DNA of 64,000 nucleotides from Ixodes scapularis (taxonomy: Eukaryota; Arthropoda; Arachnida; Ixodida; Ixodidae): positions 27,229,297 through 27,293,296 of the forward strand of contig NW_024609835.1 of NCBI RefSeq assembly GCF_016920785.2. Reading direction: 5' to 3'. Numbering within the stretch: position 1 is the first letter of the stretch; every line of letters begins with the position of its first letter. Both the position numbers and the translations under genes were made by a program. The notes below the pieces were generated by a model, which was given only the letters and a program-made list of their open reading frames with translations, had not been told where the DNA came from and made no database searches. Below, piece by piece: positions 10,330-22,005 of this stretch.

Positions 10330-11792
10330 CTGCATGGCACAAAGCTCACCGTGAATTTCTCACCTGAGCACGCAAAGTTTTAAGAAGTAACGCGAACCTT
10401 GAAAAACGAAGAATTGTGAAAAAACTTACTACCTCCCTTTCAATTGTCAGCCCCTAATTCATTGAGAAAATGTTAGAACAATTAATTACGAGGCCACTAT
10501 AGCTTCCGAATGGTGGTCAAAATGCAATATCAAGCCCACCTTACTGCAATCCACGCTCCTGTTCCTTTCGGCTGACGGCCGCCAGCTTGGTCTTGTTATG
10601 GAGCTGAATTTTTTCTTCGCATTTTTCCGGCTTTCAAAATGGTGGCGTCCATGTGGTTGCAGCGTGGTCGGTAGTTCCACCTTTTGCGATTGTGAAACCG
10701 TAATTGTCCAAGCGCGCATTCCTTGAAATTCATGAATGCCACTGGCCGCGACGCGTGTTCCCCCCTCCCCTCTGCTAAGTCCGAATAATCAGTCGCCGAC
10801 CGATTATTCAGACTTAGCAGGGACCGAAAAAACATCCGAATAATAAAGCAGTCGGAAAAATCAACAGATTGAAAAACTTGCCTTTATTACTTCCAAGTGG
10901 GCTTAAAAAAGCTGTAATAGTGCCGTGGTTCAGGTTTCGTGGCAGGTTTCGCGGCGGCAAAAGAACAGATGGGGCTATGACGTCCAAGCCAGCGTTGTGC
11001 GAACGAGATAAGAGGCGCAAAACCACGAGCACAAAATGGCGACTGGCGACACGAAGAAACGGAAAAAGCAAAATGATAAGAAAGATGATGATGATGACGT
11101 GCAGCTAAATGGAAAAAAAAAAAAGGGCTAGCATAGCGTTACCTCGCGGTAGGACTCAGCAGTACTCAAGTAGTGCCAGTAGCGCTGCCAAACCAAGCCA
11201 ATCCATGTGCATCCAACAAAGAATTCAAAATGGCCACTTCTCGATGGTTTTTTCCGCTGATCGCTCGCAACTATTTTGTCAGAATAATCTAACTTTCGGA
11301 CTTCAAGTTGTCCAAAACATTGACCGTGAATATACACTATTTTTATGGGGTAAGTCACGATTCCACCTTTAGGTCCGAAATATCGAACAAATCCAAATTA
11401 TCCAAGTAAAAAAAAAAAATGAAGATTGCGGCGGAGCGAGTTTGTTAAATCAAGGTTATCTAGTGCGAGCGCTTCGTTATTCATTACATGAAGTTCACAA
11501 ATACAAGCGCTTCTATGAGGATCGCGTCGGGGAATTGAAACAACATTAAATAGAGGATTTCGTTGTATACAGGTTAGTTACATCCAGGTTTAACTGTAGA
11601 GGTCTTTTGCAGATCTGTCCTCCACATCAAAAACTACCACTTTTCACAGCCTTCACTAGTTGTTCCACAAGTGCCTTACTGATGGGGTAGTGTACATCAC
11701 CTTGTCACCCTCTAAAACTGCCAAAAAAAGTTCCGGCTCATCACAACAGTCTCAAACAGTCTAAATGTTAAGAGCCCTAGTTGGCTTCTTAC
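10330..11792. other. R4-S4 intron
   Basis: Holds a hairpin at about 10771-10820 (CTGCTAAGTCCGAATAATC and its inverse). The block at 11600-11720 aligns with 20580-20690 after R3. A possible TA-element end (CATCCAGGTTTAACTGTA) lies near 11590-11605. Confidence 0.5.
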
Positions 11793-11950
11793 ATGGTTCG
11801 CACGTTCTTGACGAGTCTGACTGCTCCCTGCTGGATTCTTGTGAGGCAGGCTCCGTTTCGGCGCCAGACACAGGTTTCGTCGGCTCGGAATATGGCGCCC
11901 ACCGTCTGCCGGTCCTACGCATCCTGCGGTGGTACATCGACCTCACTCTC
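11793..11950 (-). CDS. Exon R4: YHRR block with acidic tail
   Basis: The exon has 158 nt (1 + 52 codons + 1). It opens with RVRSMYHRRMRRTGRRWAPY and then the SGAETEPAS tail shared with R3. The acceptor is TTACAG and the donor CCAT|GTAAGA. The YYRK core has become YHRR. The one-base exit (T) joins S4 to make a Cys codon. Confidence 0.84.
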
Positions 11951-12037
11951 CTGTAACAAGAAAGACATTTCGCAGTGTGAGTTACGCCGGTCGAGCACTC
12001 TATCAATTCCCAATAAATTTCGGCACCTCACAATCAA

Positions 12038-12358
12038 GGCTGGTTCACACACTAGCGACAGCTTACAACCGAGTGCCTTAAAACCTCTTTTACGACCAGA
12101 GAACCCACTAGCACCATTTAGTGGGCAGCCGTGGAACACGGCATTTCTGTATATTGCCTTTTTTTTTACACATCTTTTTTCTTTTTTTTTTCCTTTTCTC
12201 GAAAATTTTTTTGACATTTAATTTAACAAATACTGCGAAAACCTTTGCCCTCTTAAAATGCAGTTCTAGGGTCACCTCATAGACGGCACCAACATGCCAG
12301 TATGTTCTTTCGTCGTAATGGATTGCAAGAACTCCGTCAGAAGCAAACTCAAGCGTGA
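12038..12358. repeat. Dispersed inverted-repeat sequence, copy 1
   Basis: Aligns with 24929-25281 over most of its length, including GGGTAGCCGTGGAACAC-like and AATGCAGTTCYARGGTCACC-like stretches. The left end is GGTTCACACACTAGCGAC. It lies in the H4-R4 intron, while the other copy is in the S2-F3 intron, so it moved independently of the cassette duplication. Confidence 0.6.
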
Positions 12359-13088
12359 GAGGCAACCTTTGAAGCTTGGCTTAGTTGCACAGATGCTTCC
12401 GGGCTTTTTTGGTAAAACTGCCCCTCCCGTTGCCCAACCCCTTCCAAAAAACTGACCATTTTTTTTTTTAGAGAACAGAAGCGCGAGTTGTGCAGGTGGC
12501 TACCAAAGGAGCGAAGTAAAGCTGATGGATTTCGCCTTCGGTTTTATTGGCTGGAATGCATCGACGGGGCTCCCATTGGCAGCTGCGTTCACCAGTTTCC
12601 ATGACCGCTCACCCCATGGCGCTGCAGGTTGATCAGCGCGCCGTTAACACGAAGCGTCCAAGGTCAGCATGCCCAGGAGAGCACGCGCGCTGACCGGTGA
12701 CGAAAAGTACAAAGCAGACGAAAAAGAAAGCGGAGGAGCGGCTTGCATGCTTTGCATTCACAACTCATAAGAAGTGCTTAGGTGTAACTCAAGCTTTTTT
12801 CTGCTTCACTAAAACACACAACCGCCTCCGAGGAATACAACCGCATAGCAAGCTGTGAATGGATGCAAACTAATTAAGAATTCCTACGGTAGATATTAAA
12901 GCCTTTTTTGGTTCCTTTGCCGCAAGTGCAAACGCTCCTCCGTAACTGCACTCGAGGCATCATGGCAGAGGACCCCACTTCTCGACTGCACTGCTGGAAG
13001 CCACCCAAAAAAAAGTTGCAACTCTAGCAAGCCAAAACAAAAAGTGCCAATCTTTTAACGTGCGCACAATCAAACGGAGACGACTCAC

Positions 13089-13255
13089 TCGAAGGACGGC
13101 AGAGACCGCTCTATGTCCTCTCTTTCCTCCGCAGGGTGTTCGTTTAGGAAGTCCGTGAGGTTGGCCCTCATCGCCTCGTAGGCCTCTCTCGCTCGTCGAG
13201 CTCCGCAGTTTGGCAAAGACAGTCGATGGTCCCTCTCAAAGTGCTTTCCGACAAC
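13089..13255 (-). CDS. Exon H4: charged helical block
   Basis: The exon has 167 nt. It begins VVGKHFERDHRLSLPNCG and ends EEREDIERSLPSF plus a split Glu codon (GA|G, completed by R4). The acceptor is TACTCAG and the donor GA|GTGAGT. Strong similarity to H2 and H3 supports the call. The F4-H4 intron contains the 2.2-kb long-inverted-repeat element at 13732-15920. Confidence 0.86.
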
Positions 13256-13731
13256 CTGAGTAAGCAAAGGGAAGCACCATGTGAATGAGGATTGAAACAA
13301 CTTTGAAAAACCTAGAACCTGTCTAGAATCGAATTAACCGAAGGACAAGTGCAATTTGCCCATACATTTGTGCCCCCCCCCCCCCAACGGTACAACATAA
13401 ACAATATGGCGCACTGTTGATGGTTCCAGTTCATTCCTCAAACAAGCGCACTGGAACCGTTCTTATGTTTGTGCACGAAACAAGCTCGGAAATACTGAAG
13501 TAGTTTTTTCAAACAGCATGCTATTTGATAGTCACTAGGGATGCCACAAACTTTTTTCGAACCAAAGTTTTGATGATTGAATCAAGCGGTTCGAAAGGTT
13601 CGTACATTCTACATAGAAAAATTCAAAGGAAGTTGAATTTTAGAACTTGTTAAACTAAAAAGTTCGACGCTTTTCGAAATTTCAAACTTTGCACGTTCAA
13701 AAATGCAATGTTTTTCGAACCTTCGAGCCTA

Positions 13732-15920
13732 CCGTATTTGCACGAAAATAATGCAAGTTTTTTTTTTGGAATCACATGCTCAAAAAAGCACTTTGCGTCG
13801 CATTCGGAACCGAGTTCAGCCCCGAGCCGCACCAGTCTAGAGAAAGCCAAAGGAGAAAGCCATCCCTCTGGCTCAATGCCGGAGATTGGGCGGGAAAAGA
13901 AGTTGGGGTGTGGGTGAGAATTTATAAGCTATTGGGCCACGTGAAGGGGCGAATAGAAAACAAAAAGCATTTCTATCGCTTTTGTGTTTCATGCTTTCGT
14001 GTTAGCACAACGTGCGCACACAGCAAAAAACGCAGCGCGCCGTGCGGGAATGCGGGCACTGGCCAATTCAAACCAAGCCAAGCCAAGTCAAGTCAACACA
14101 AGCCAAGCCAAGACCACCAACCATGCCTACGCAATCAAGCAACACGAGGTGTTTATGGGGAGGGACCAGAACGAGAATGAGTGGGATCGTGTTTCGAGTT
14201 CAGCAGTCTTTTTTCTGCCTGTGCATTGTCCTGTCCTGTCCTGTTTCCCTTCGTGCATTGTCCTGTCCTTGTCCTGTTTCCCTTCGTCTGTGTCCCTGTA
14301 TATTTTTTCTGCGCTTTTTTGCTTGCATTTTTTAGTTTCTGCTCCAGAGCGGTCTGGTGTTTGTGCTGCTTCCTGCCTTGCTTTGCTTGTGGGCTGCCGA
14401 GGAGCTCACGCTTAAGGGGGGACACTGGCTAGAGGTCAAACTTTTGGACTACTCAAGTGATCGGAATGAAATTTGCTGGGGAGATTTAGCTTCAGATGTA
14501 GGTGTACTGTGCAAACTTTCAGCTCTCTAGGACAAATTTACATACCTGCATAAGATGATGTGTCACTCTTCATTAAGAAATCTATGATATGCAAATGAAG
14601 GTATTAAGCATTATTCTGACTGCTTAAATATAAAGTGGGGGATATGGGACCTCGGGCTATCTAGTTTTAACAACTTAAATGTAAATATTTCAGGAAGAGT
14701 TTTTACCTCAAACTATAAGATGCATATCTGTCCTATGTCAATTTCTGAAAACTTAGTTTTTTATCACTGAGGACTTCAACTTAAAACAAAATAAAGTAGA
14801 TAGCCCGATTCCCCAGAAAATTTCAGTTCAGAAACATCTTGATTGTGGTATCAGAATACTTTTACCTTCGAACAAAAGATTCCTTCGTACGAAATTTGCA
14901 GCAAAAAGTGGAACTGAGAAAAATGCATTCAAACATTGAACTCCTTTACTTTGTTACTGCCTCACAATGTGTTGAAAACATTTTATATCAACGTAACTAT
15001 TTGGCGTATGGTTATCAAATTTGGTGTAAGGGTGTATAATTAGTTTCTAAAACTGAAAACCTCAAAATTAAAAAATAAATTTTTTTAAAAAAAATTTAAA
15101 ATTTAGGTTTATGTCCCTTCTTAAGAAAAAAAGGTCCCAGACAAGCGGTGCCCTGTTCCTTCTGCGTAGTCGCCCAAGTCGATTGTAAACGGAAGGACCT
15201 GAGCAGTGAGGATGAGTGCAGTCAAAACATAAACTGATGATTCAGTTTATGTTAATGGACAATTTCGGAGTCCCCTCCAAGTCTGAAAAATCAGTCAACG
15301 ACTGTAGTTCCTTTTTCCTCGGCTCTGGCAGTTCCTTTTTCTTTGGTGTGAGCTCCTTGGAAGCCCACAAGCAAAGCGAGGCACAAAGCAGAAGCACCAA
15401 CACTCAAACACCAGGCCACTATGGAACAGAAACTAAAAAATGAGCAGGCAGAAAAAAGACTGCTAGCCGGACCCGATACACGATCACTCTCATTCTTGTT
15501 CTGGTCCCTCCGCATAAACGAACGCCTCGTGTTGCATGAGGTCGATAATCTCGGCTTGGCTTGTGTTGACTTGGCCTGGCTTGACTTGGCTTGAATTGGC
15601 CAGTTGCCTCATTCCTGCATGGCGTGCTGCATTTCTGCGGCATGCTTTCTGACGTGCGGTGTACAAAAAGAGAAGCGATAAAAATGCTTTATGTTTTCCA
15701 TTCCCCCCTTCACGTGGCCCAATGGATAATAAGTTCCCTCCCACACCCCATCTTCTTTCCCTGCCCGATCTCATGCATTGAGCCGGAGGGATGACTTTCT
15801 CCAGACTCGAGCGCCTTGTGGCTAAACTCGATTCCTAATATAACGCAAGGCATGTTTTAAAGCACGTAATTCTGAAAAAAAAAAAAAAAAAATACTCTCC
15901 TTATATTTGTGCAAATACGG
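13732..15920. mobile_element. 2.2-kb element with long imperfect inverted repeats
   Basis: Ends CCGTATTTGCACGAAAATAA and, inverted, CCGTATTTGCACAAATATAA. TA lies at 13730-13731 and 15921-15922. The left arm (to about 14412) and right arm (from about 15340) are inverted copies some 550-680 bp long, rich in CAAGCCAAGCCAAG. Open frames in the arms (up to 143 codons) mirror each other and are not called. A TTAA-flanked element sits inside. Confidence 0.75.
14415..15120. mobile_element. 706-bp TTAA-flanked (piggyBac-like) element
   Basis: TTAA at 14411-14414 and 15121-15124. Ends GGGGGGACACTGG and, inverted, GAAGGGACATAAACC. The sibling repeat at 3152 has the site empty with a single TTAA. No transposase frame. 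Confidence 0.8.
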
Positions 15921-16006
15921 TATCTAGTTAATCAATTTGAGCAGGGGCAACTCATAAAAACTTCTTAATTTACTCTTTTACATCTATGACATTGACAGTT
16001 CCTCAC

Positions 16007-16292
16007 CTGGGCCATGGTGAGAGGAGAACAGAGGTGCGGGGCGTTCCTCATGTCGAACACCTTCCCGTCTCCCAGCACCTTCATTCTAGGCAGGGCCACG
16101 CTCGGCAGTGCGTTCGTCTCCCTCTCCTTCCGGCACCCCCGGCACACATAGTACTTCACCGGGGGGGCTTCAGGCCTGCCGTACTTGGAACTGAAGCAGA
16201 ATTCCCTTGCCAAGCCGTTCTCCCCCTTCACCACCAGCAGGGGGTTGCCTCGCAGTGTCTGCCGCCAGGAGAAGTCCCAAACCGGCACGCCG
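16007..16292 (-). CDS. Exon F4: FLYWCH-like zinc-finger domain
   Basis: The exon has 286 nt. Numbering of its product: Trp9, GNPLLVV at 15-21, KYGR at 36-39, KYYVC at 46-50, Cys53, KVFDM at 77-81, His86, Cys88, and Gln95 at the donor. The acceptor (CTACGCAG) and about 130 bp of intron upstream align with those of F5, so modules 4 and 5 share a recent duplication. The acceptor-side codon is Asn when joined to S3. Confidence 0.86.
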
Positions 16293-16417
16293 CTGCGTAG
16301 AGAGATGGTGCTTTGTTCTAGCCGGCAGACGCTCAAGATCCTGGGCCCCGGAAACTCTAGAACCTCGTAGTCTCGAGAAAGTCTTGGATGCTTGGAGTGA
16401 GAATTGAAAATGTAGTA

Positions 16418-16590
16418 CAGTCTAAGCTCATTACTACAGACATTTGGATATAACATACCGATTTGTGAAGCTCAATTGATTTTCCTCCACATACCATTGG
16501 CTCAACTTCATATCTGCATACAACATACTCCTTTTACAACAGACCAAAATCTTGGTCAAAATCAAGGTGCGTTATAACAAGCTTAGACTG
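16418..16590. mobile_element. 173-bp TA-flanked MITE
   Basis: Ends CAGTCTAAGCTCATTA and, inverted, CAGTCTAAGCTTGTTA. TA at 16416-16417 and 16591-16592. Confidence 0.78.
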
Positions 16591-17161
16591 TATACACTAT
16601 CATGCTGTTTACAAACTATCCCATGTTTGCCCAAACCAGATTGAGTGAGAGGAAGCATTTGCGCATGCGCAGTACCGACGGCAGTGCCATGGCAGCAGTG
16701 CGACGTCAAGGAGTTAAGTTGGTGCATAATGGGTCAACCCTCTCTATGAAGGAAGCCTCCACAGACAATTGGGAGTTACGAAGTAACTCCCAATCGTCTC
16801 TGCCGGCTCCTTTTATGATGAGCGCCCTCGACATGCCGCAACTGAACAGAAAGTTGCATAATTCGGAATCGCCACCAACTTTCTGAGGTCTAGCCATACA
16901 GCACGCACGTTCTTTCGCCCGTATGGCCGTGCGCGTGCGTCGGCACGACGAGGTGTCGACCGCGGCCAACGCCTCCCACGGTCACTGTCAAGGCAAAAAC
17001 AGCAAGACATCCCTTTCAAACGCCCAGCCTCCGGCACGCACTTGTTGCCTTTCGCCGCGCTCTGGCCAGACGCACATGCTCGAGGCTCTTGAGACGTGTT
17101 AGCATTACGGAAGGTAGAAAGAAATAGAATGTATGCTGCTCCTACTTCGCCGAAATTTGTT

Positions 17162-17253
17162 CCGTCGATAGCTCGGCCGGTAGGGCGGTAAAACGTAGAC
17201 GAAACGATGGGTGTCATTTATAGGTCGCCGATTCGAATCCGGCTAGACAACGG
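17162..17253 (+). pseudogene. tRNA-Tyr(GTA)-like sequence with intron, relic
   Basis: The A box TAGCTCGGCCGGTAGGGCGG and B box GATTCGAATCC are at tRNA spacing. ACGTAGAC places anticodon GTA, followed by extra bases where tRNA-Tyr genes carry an intron. The T stem (GCCGATTCGAATCCGGC) pairs. The 3' acceptor strand is disturbed by inserted bases, so it is likely a pseudogene or SINE head. Confidence 0.6.
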
Positions 17254-17420
17254 AAATTTTCACCTTAAATTAAATTCGGCAGCGGCGGCGGGTGCACCCG
17301 AGAGCAATCGCGCAATCGACGACGTCGCGGGAGGTTTCGCGAAAGACAGCCACGCAATTCCCCAGGGAGGTTCCCCCAACGGCCCTCGCCGTACGAAAAC
17401 CCGGTTCCCAGCACGCTTAC

Positions 17421-17631
17421 TTGGGGGGCTTCTGCTGCCGCTCCTCTCCGTCACCGGGATCGGCCGTGCCCTCCTCCCGCCTCGGCTCCCACTCGGCTGC
17501 GTCTTCCACGACAGACGTCAGGTCGTCGCGACGAAGGGTAGGCGCAGGCGACAAAGGGTAGGCGCCGCTTGGATCCTGTCCATCGGGCGTGCCCACTCCA
17601 TGCCTTTCCCCGATCGCGGCTCGCTCGGCGC
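17421..17631 (-). CDS. Exon S3: short linker
   Basis: The exon has 211 nt (2 + 69 codons + 2). I chose the acceptor GTGCAG at 17632 because it gives the frame homologous to S4: IGERHG, then SGAYPLSP, RRDDLTS, a Glu-rich stretch and QKPP before GTAAG. The other frames here contain longer open stretches but do not match the sibling exons or the phase. An upstream tRNA-Tyr-like relic lies at 17162-17253, in the next intron. Confidence 0.72.
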
Positions 17632-18078
17632 CTGCACGGCGCAGTGTCTACTGTGAAACTCCTAATCCGAACGCAAAGCTTTAGTCTAGTCATTGCACCT
17701 GTGCCGTGAACGCAGTACGGTGCCTGGGGCATGTCTTTGACTAATTCATTTGCCCTCCCAAGCTGCCCACGCGCCGAAAGCAATCCCGAAGTACCGGCAA
17801 ATGATGTCGCGGAAGCCGGTGTGTCGTGTCGTCGGACGTCGCAATCCTGGCAGTTGGTGCTAGAAGTGTCGTCAACACGTACGAGCGAATGCGAGTGTCG
17901 CGGAGTCCCGACTCCTGGACTCCCGACTCGCAATTGAGCAGGCGTCTGCCGCATTCGTCGCCGCCACTGCGACGCCGCCAGGATCGCGTCAGGCGACAAT
18001 GTGAAACCTCTACGTCGTCATTGGGCAGAAATCGAGGGTCCACATTGTGGGACGCGTAAACACACTGGTCGGAGGTGC

Positions 18079-19027
18079 AGTGATGTGATTTGTCCAAGTC
18101 AATTTGGAGCACCTTTTGGATCAGCCAAAACGGTGTTTTGGAGCAGCAAAAGTGGCTTTTGGAGCAGGCAAAACAGTGTTTTGGAGCAGCAAAAGTTGCT
18201 TTTGAAGCAGTCAAAACAGTGTGTCGGAGCAGCAAAAGTGGCTTTTGGAGCAGATATTCTTAGAAAAATAAAGGTATTCGCTTTAAGTGCTGGGAGTCCT
18301 TCAACATGTAACTGAAATGCCAATGACATGACACATTTTGCAATGCTTCAGTTAAGTTATAGATATATATATATGTACCGTTATAGATAAATAAGAACCA
18401 AACTGCACATATTAAAATTTATTTGAAAATGACCAGCTTATTAGTAAATATCACAGCATTAGGTTGACTACCGCACTTATATAATATAGTAAATGGAAGC
18501 TGTCTCCGACTGAGGAAACACGCAACTACTGCAGTGCAATGCGAAAATGTACACAAGACAAAGTTGCATTAAGACTAGCGGGTGCTTTTCTTTTTGCTTT
18601 TCGAAACTTTCTACAAGGCTGCTGCAAGCCTCGCTTTGCCTTTGGCTAGTACTGAATTCCCACTTCCAATGTCTCCAAAGAGACATTGAGACGTCCCACA
18701 AGTGAACAGTGCTGTGGGCGTTGCCGAGCAATTCCGAAAAACCGCTTGCCACCGTTTTACTGGTTCCCGACGTACCAGATTTTCGTCAAAAGTAAGCAAA
18801 CGTTAAAAAAAAATGGGTTACAAGCGTCCCGGCTTGTGCCTCTGTCGTGCAGCCTCTGTTGTGCAGTTACGGTACTCAGTTCAGTTTCGCTTTTGAAAGA
18901 CGACCAAAATTGGTCTTTTGGCGCAGGCTTGGCGCAGATTACCCATACTTTGGCAAAATGTAGCAGGATGTAGCAGGGTTAGCCCCTTGGCGCAGTTTGG
19001 CGCGATTGGCGCAGCAATCACATCACT
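18079..19027. mobile_element. 949-bp hAT-like element
   Basis: Ends AGTGATGTGATT at the left and the same sequence inverted at the right. It is flanked by a perfect 8-bp duplication GGAGGTGC (18071-18078 and 19028-19035). It carries a 43-bp tandem repeat and has no transposase. A related composite copy is at 28944-32264. Confidence 0.85.
18108..18262. repeat. 43-bp tandem repeat inside a hAT-like element
   Basis: About three and a half units built on GGAGCAGCAAAAGTGGCTTT. Unit starts at 18140, 18183 and 18226 give a period of exactly 43. A shorter array of the same unit is at 28982-29085. Confidence 0.85.
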
Positions 19028-19035
19028 GGAGGTGC

Positions 19036-19861
19036 GATCCAGGCACTGTAACAACAGACGGAACACTCATCAGGAAAAATAAAATGAGCTGTGTCCCTTG
19101 CCATTTTCCAAAGATGCTCCAAATGCAGAAAGTTTAGAACGCCTGCTCTCACGGCCTAGTACTCTCATTTTGCAGCCACACCCCTCGACTGTCTCCCTTA
19201 ACCCCGCTCCGCCGCTGTTTTCGCTCCCGCACCGCTTTGGGGGTACATAAAGCAAGCAAGCAAGAGCCTTCACGGTATGGTGGTACACCTTGCTGCTGCT
19301 AAGACGACACCAAAGCGGACTGCACAAAATAGGAAAGAGAATTTGTCTTCGCTAAAATGGCAGCAATTGCTAAAACAGAGTGCTCAGAAACAAGATGAAA
19401 CTATCTCCTAACTGTGCTGGTGAGTGATTGTTATTACTTCTAACTAGGCTGTAGATTCTCCAATTTTAACTGAAAAGCAGCGATAAACATCAGTCGGTAC
19501 AAAAAATACAAAATCGGTTAAAGCCCGACCTACAAAATGTTTTTCAGCAAGGTAGGAAAATTTTTCTCGCCACCCTTCCCATTTCCCTCACTCCCAGTGA
19601 TATCTTGGCGGCAGGGGGGAGGGGGGATACCTTCTGTTCCTGCATCTTTAAGCTGGGTAAGCTGGGATAAGATTCCGGCTTATCCAGCCCCAAGATGCAG
19701 CGACAGGAGTTCACCCGCAGCCAAGATGCCAGTGGGGGAGGAGGAATCGGGAAGGGTGGCAAGGAGGATTTTTCTACCCCACGGCAAATGATATTGTAGG
19801 TTGACCTTCAAGACCAAGACACACCGATTTCTAGAAACGTTCGCTCGTAAAGAGGACCAAC
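19036..19861. other. Intron, no gene seen
   Basis: Part of the R3-S3 intron. I see no exon-like sequence. A loose inverted repeat (GGAATCGGGAAGGG-like) lies around 19560-19780. Confidence 0.4.
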
Positions 19862-19863
19862 TA

Positions 19864-20041
19864 CCGTATTTATTCGAATATAAGGCGAGGTTTTTTTCCA
19901 AAATCCGTAGTCTCAAAGTCATACCCCGCCTTATATTCGAAGCTCAGTATAGCAATATGACGATTTTTTTTCTTTTTCTTGGGTCCTTCAACTGCCCCCT
20001 TGCCTCATAATCGTGACCACCTTATATTCGAATAAATACGG
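19864..20041. mobile_element. 178-bp TA-flanked MITE
   Basis: Ends CCGTATTTATTCGAATATAA and, inverted, the same sequence (exact over 20 bp). TA at 19862-19863 and 20042-20043. The terminal CCGTATTT is shared with the 2.2-kb element at 13732. Confidence 0.82.
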
Positions 20042-20933
20042 TATGCACTGGCGGTCGTTATCGGTTAAATCTTGCAAGAAGCAAAAGCACCTTGCCTTCC
20101 CCGTGAAACAAACATTTCGCTCGAGAACAATTTCATTTGCGTCATCACATAGAGAAGGTAGCGGAAAAAAAGAAAATGAAAAGCTCCAGATGATTATGTG
20201 AAAAACTACTCCGACCATGGTGCATGTTCGAACTCGTTGTGTGTGGTTTGCAACTACTGTCGCATTACAATAAGCATGAAGTTATAAAGGCTTACACAAT
20301 TTGTAAACTAAATTCGAGCTCTTAACTCTTCGCTAGTTTTTTTTGCACTGCGTATCCCCGAACGACAATACAAAACAAATCGTCAAAATAAACCCATTTC
20401 TGAAAAAAATAAGTAAACACCGAAAAAAAATTTGCAATTTTCCTTTTAAATGATTGCTGAAAAGTCTATGGCTTGCTTATAACCACTGGTCATGCATGGC
20501 AAATGTTTCTAAATCTATCACATCACAAACGTTATTGCATTTAATTATTTGTGAACTCGTTGCAAGTTACAGAGCAAATTAGAAGTCCTTTGCCGATTTC
20601 TCCACATCAGAACCACCCTTTCTCAGAGCCGTCCCTAGTTGCTCAAAAGCTTTTCCACTGGTGAGGTACTGGGCATCACCTTAACACAGACAAAAATTGT
20701 GGATGAAATTTGGGATCCAGAAGAACAGTCTTACGTAAAATACCGGAGAAGCTCCCACCCCACTTCCACTGAAAACTGGGTTAACCTAAACATGGGCTTG
20801 TCCCACCAAATCGGGCGTTTAATGTATAATTTGCAGAATTCCCAGGGTTGGGAAATGTTAATAGTGGGCGCTTGAACCAAGTGGGCGCTTCCGCGGTATT
20901 TCGCGGTAAAGTTGGGAGCCCTATTTAACTTAC

Positions 20934-21091
20934 GAGGTTTGCATGTTGTCGAAAAGTCCGATGTCTCCCTGCAAGATTCTTCCGAGGCAGGCTCTGTTTC
21001 GGCACCAGACACCTGTTTTGTCGGCTCGGAATATGGTGCCCACCGTCTACCGGACTCGCGCATCCTGCGGTAGTACATCGACTTCACGCTC
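20934..21091 (-). CDS. Exon R3: YYRR block with acidic tail
   Basis: The exon has 158 nt (1 + 52 codons + 1). It opens with SVKSMYYRRMRESGRRWAPY and continues into a Glu/Ser/Thr-rich tail. The acceptor is TTACAG and the donor CTC|GTAAGT. It is nearly collinear with R4, with the shared tail motif SGAETEPAS. Flanking intron sequence on both sides (21112-21172 and 20580-20690) matches that around R4. Confidence 0.84.
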
Positions 21092-21181
21092 CTGTAAGGA
21101 GGAAGACACATCGAAGTTCAAGTTACAACAGTCGAGCAATTGATCAATCCCCAACTACTTTTGGCATCTCACACCAGTCGA

Positions 21182-21333
21182 TGACCGGTTCAGAGTTCGG
21201 GAAAAACTCCTCCCCCCTCTTTCCACTGTAACAGACCAGACACTGAAGAGGAGGCAACCCTCCTCCTCTCCTGCAACCAATCCGCTAAAGTGGAAAAAGG
21301 TGGGAGGAGTTTCCCCTGAACTCTTAACCGGTC
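21182..21333. mobile_element. 152-bp inverted-repeat MITE
   Basis: Ends TGACCGGTTCAGAGTTCGGG and, inverted, TGACCGGTTAAGAGTTCAGG, continuing through an ACTCCTCCC tract. Target duplication not resolved. It lies in the intron between H3 and R3. Confidence 0.65.
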
Positions 21334-22005
21334 AAGGACTATAGGTGGCTACAACGTGCTAGTTCCACTTTGCTACGCAACGCGGCCGCGTCTGAAGTAC
21401 GCCACTGTGTAGCAGACTGCGATCGGTGCAAACCACACTCAAATCTCGTTATTGCAAATGTCAGACTAAACAATTTTTCAGGTTCACAAAAATTTCCCAA
21501 ATACCCTTCCAATTTTTTTATGGTTTCTACGTAAAAATGTTTTAGTAGCATGAATTTGAAAACACCGGGCATTTTGGAACAATGTACTTGATTTGATCGC
21601 TCTTGTAAGTAGTAAACACCTCAATATTTAAAATTTATTTCGTAACGAATAAATGAAAGGTTCTGTGTGCTCCTGCTACTTGGCGGCTTCTGCAACTATG
21701 CGGCCCCAAGACTGACAGCCATCACCATCAGCAAACATTGGCCAGTAGGAAATGTGCACTAACCGCTAGTCCTAGTTATCATGTCATACTCATTACGGTA
21801 CATTGTCGAATGAGGCTTCTCGCCAACTTCCTGGTGCCACGAGCTTTTGTTTGATTTGCTCGCAACGAGTTCCCTTTCTGAAAACGGGGCTTCTGAAAAT
21901 GCCAGTTCAACCAGAAGGTGGCGAGTACCCTGACGAAAGCAATGCAAGCAAACTGTGGAGCAAAAATATTGAGAAACTTGCCGTGGACCCCTCGGTGGAG
22001 TTTAA

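Noticed and set aside
13776..14415. Overlapping frames of 134-143 codons
   Set aside because: They lie in the left arm of a long inverted repeat, mirrored in the right arm on the other strand; driven by CAAGCC and CTGTCC repeats.
17451..17999. 182-codon minus frame across S3
   Set aside because: The frame conflicts with S4 homology and cassette phase; the shorter spliced frame of S3 fits both.
18140..18268. CRISPR-like regular repeat
   Set aside because: The units are directly adjacent without unique spacers and lie in a eukaryotic hAT-like element.
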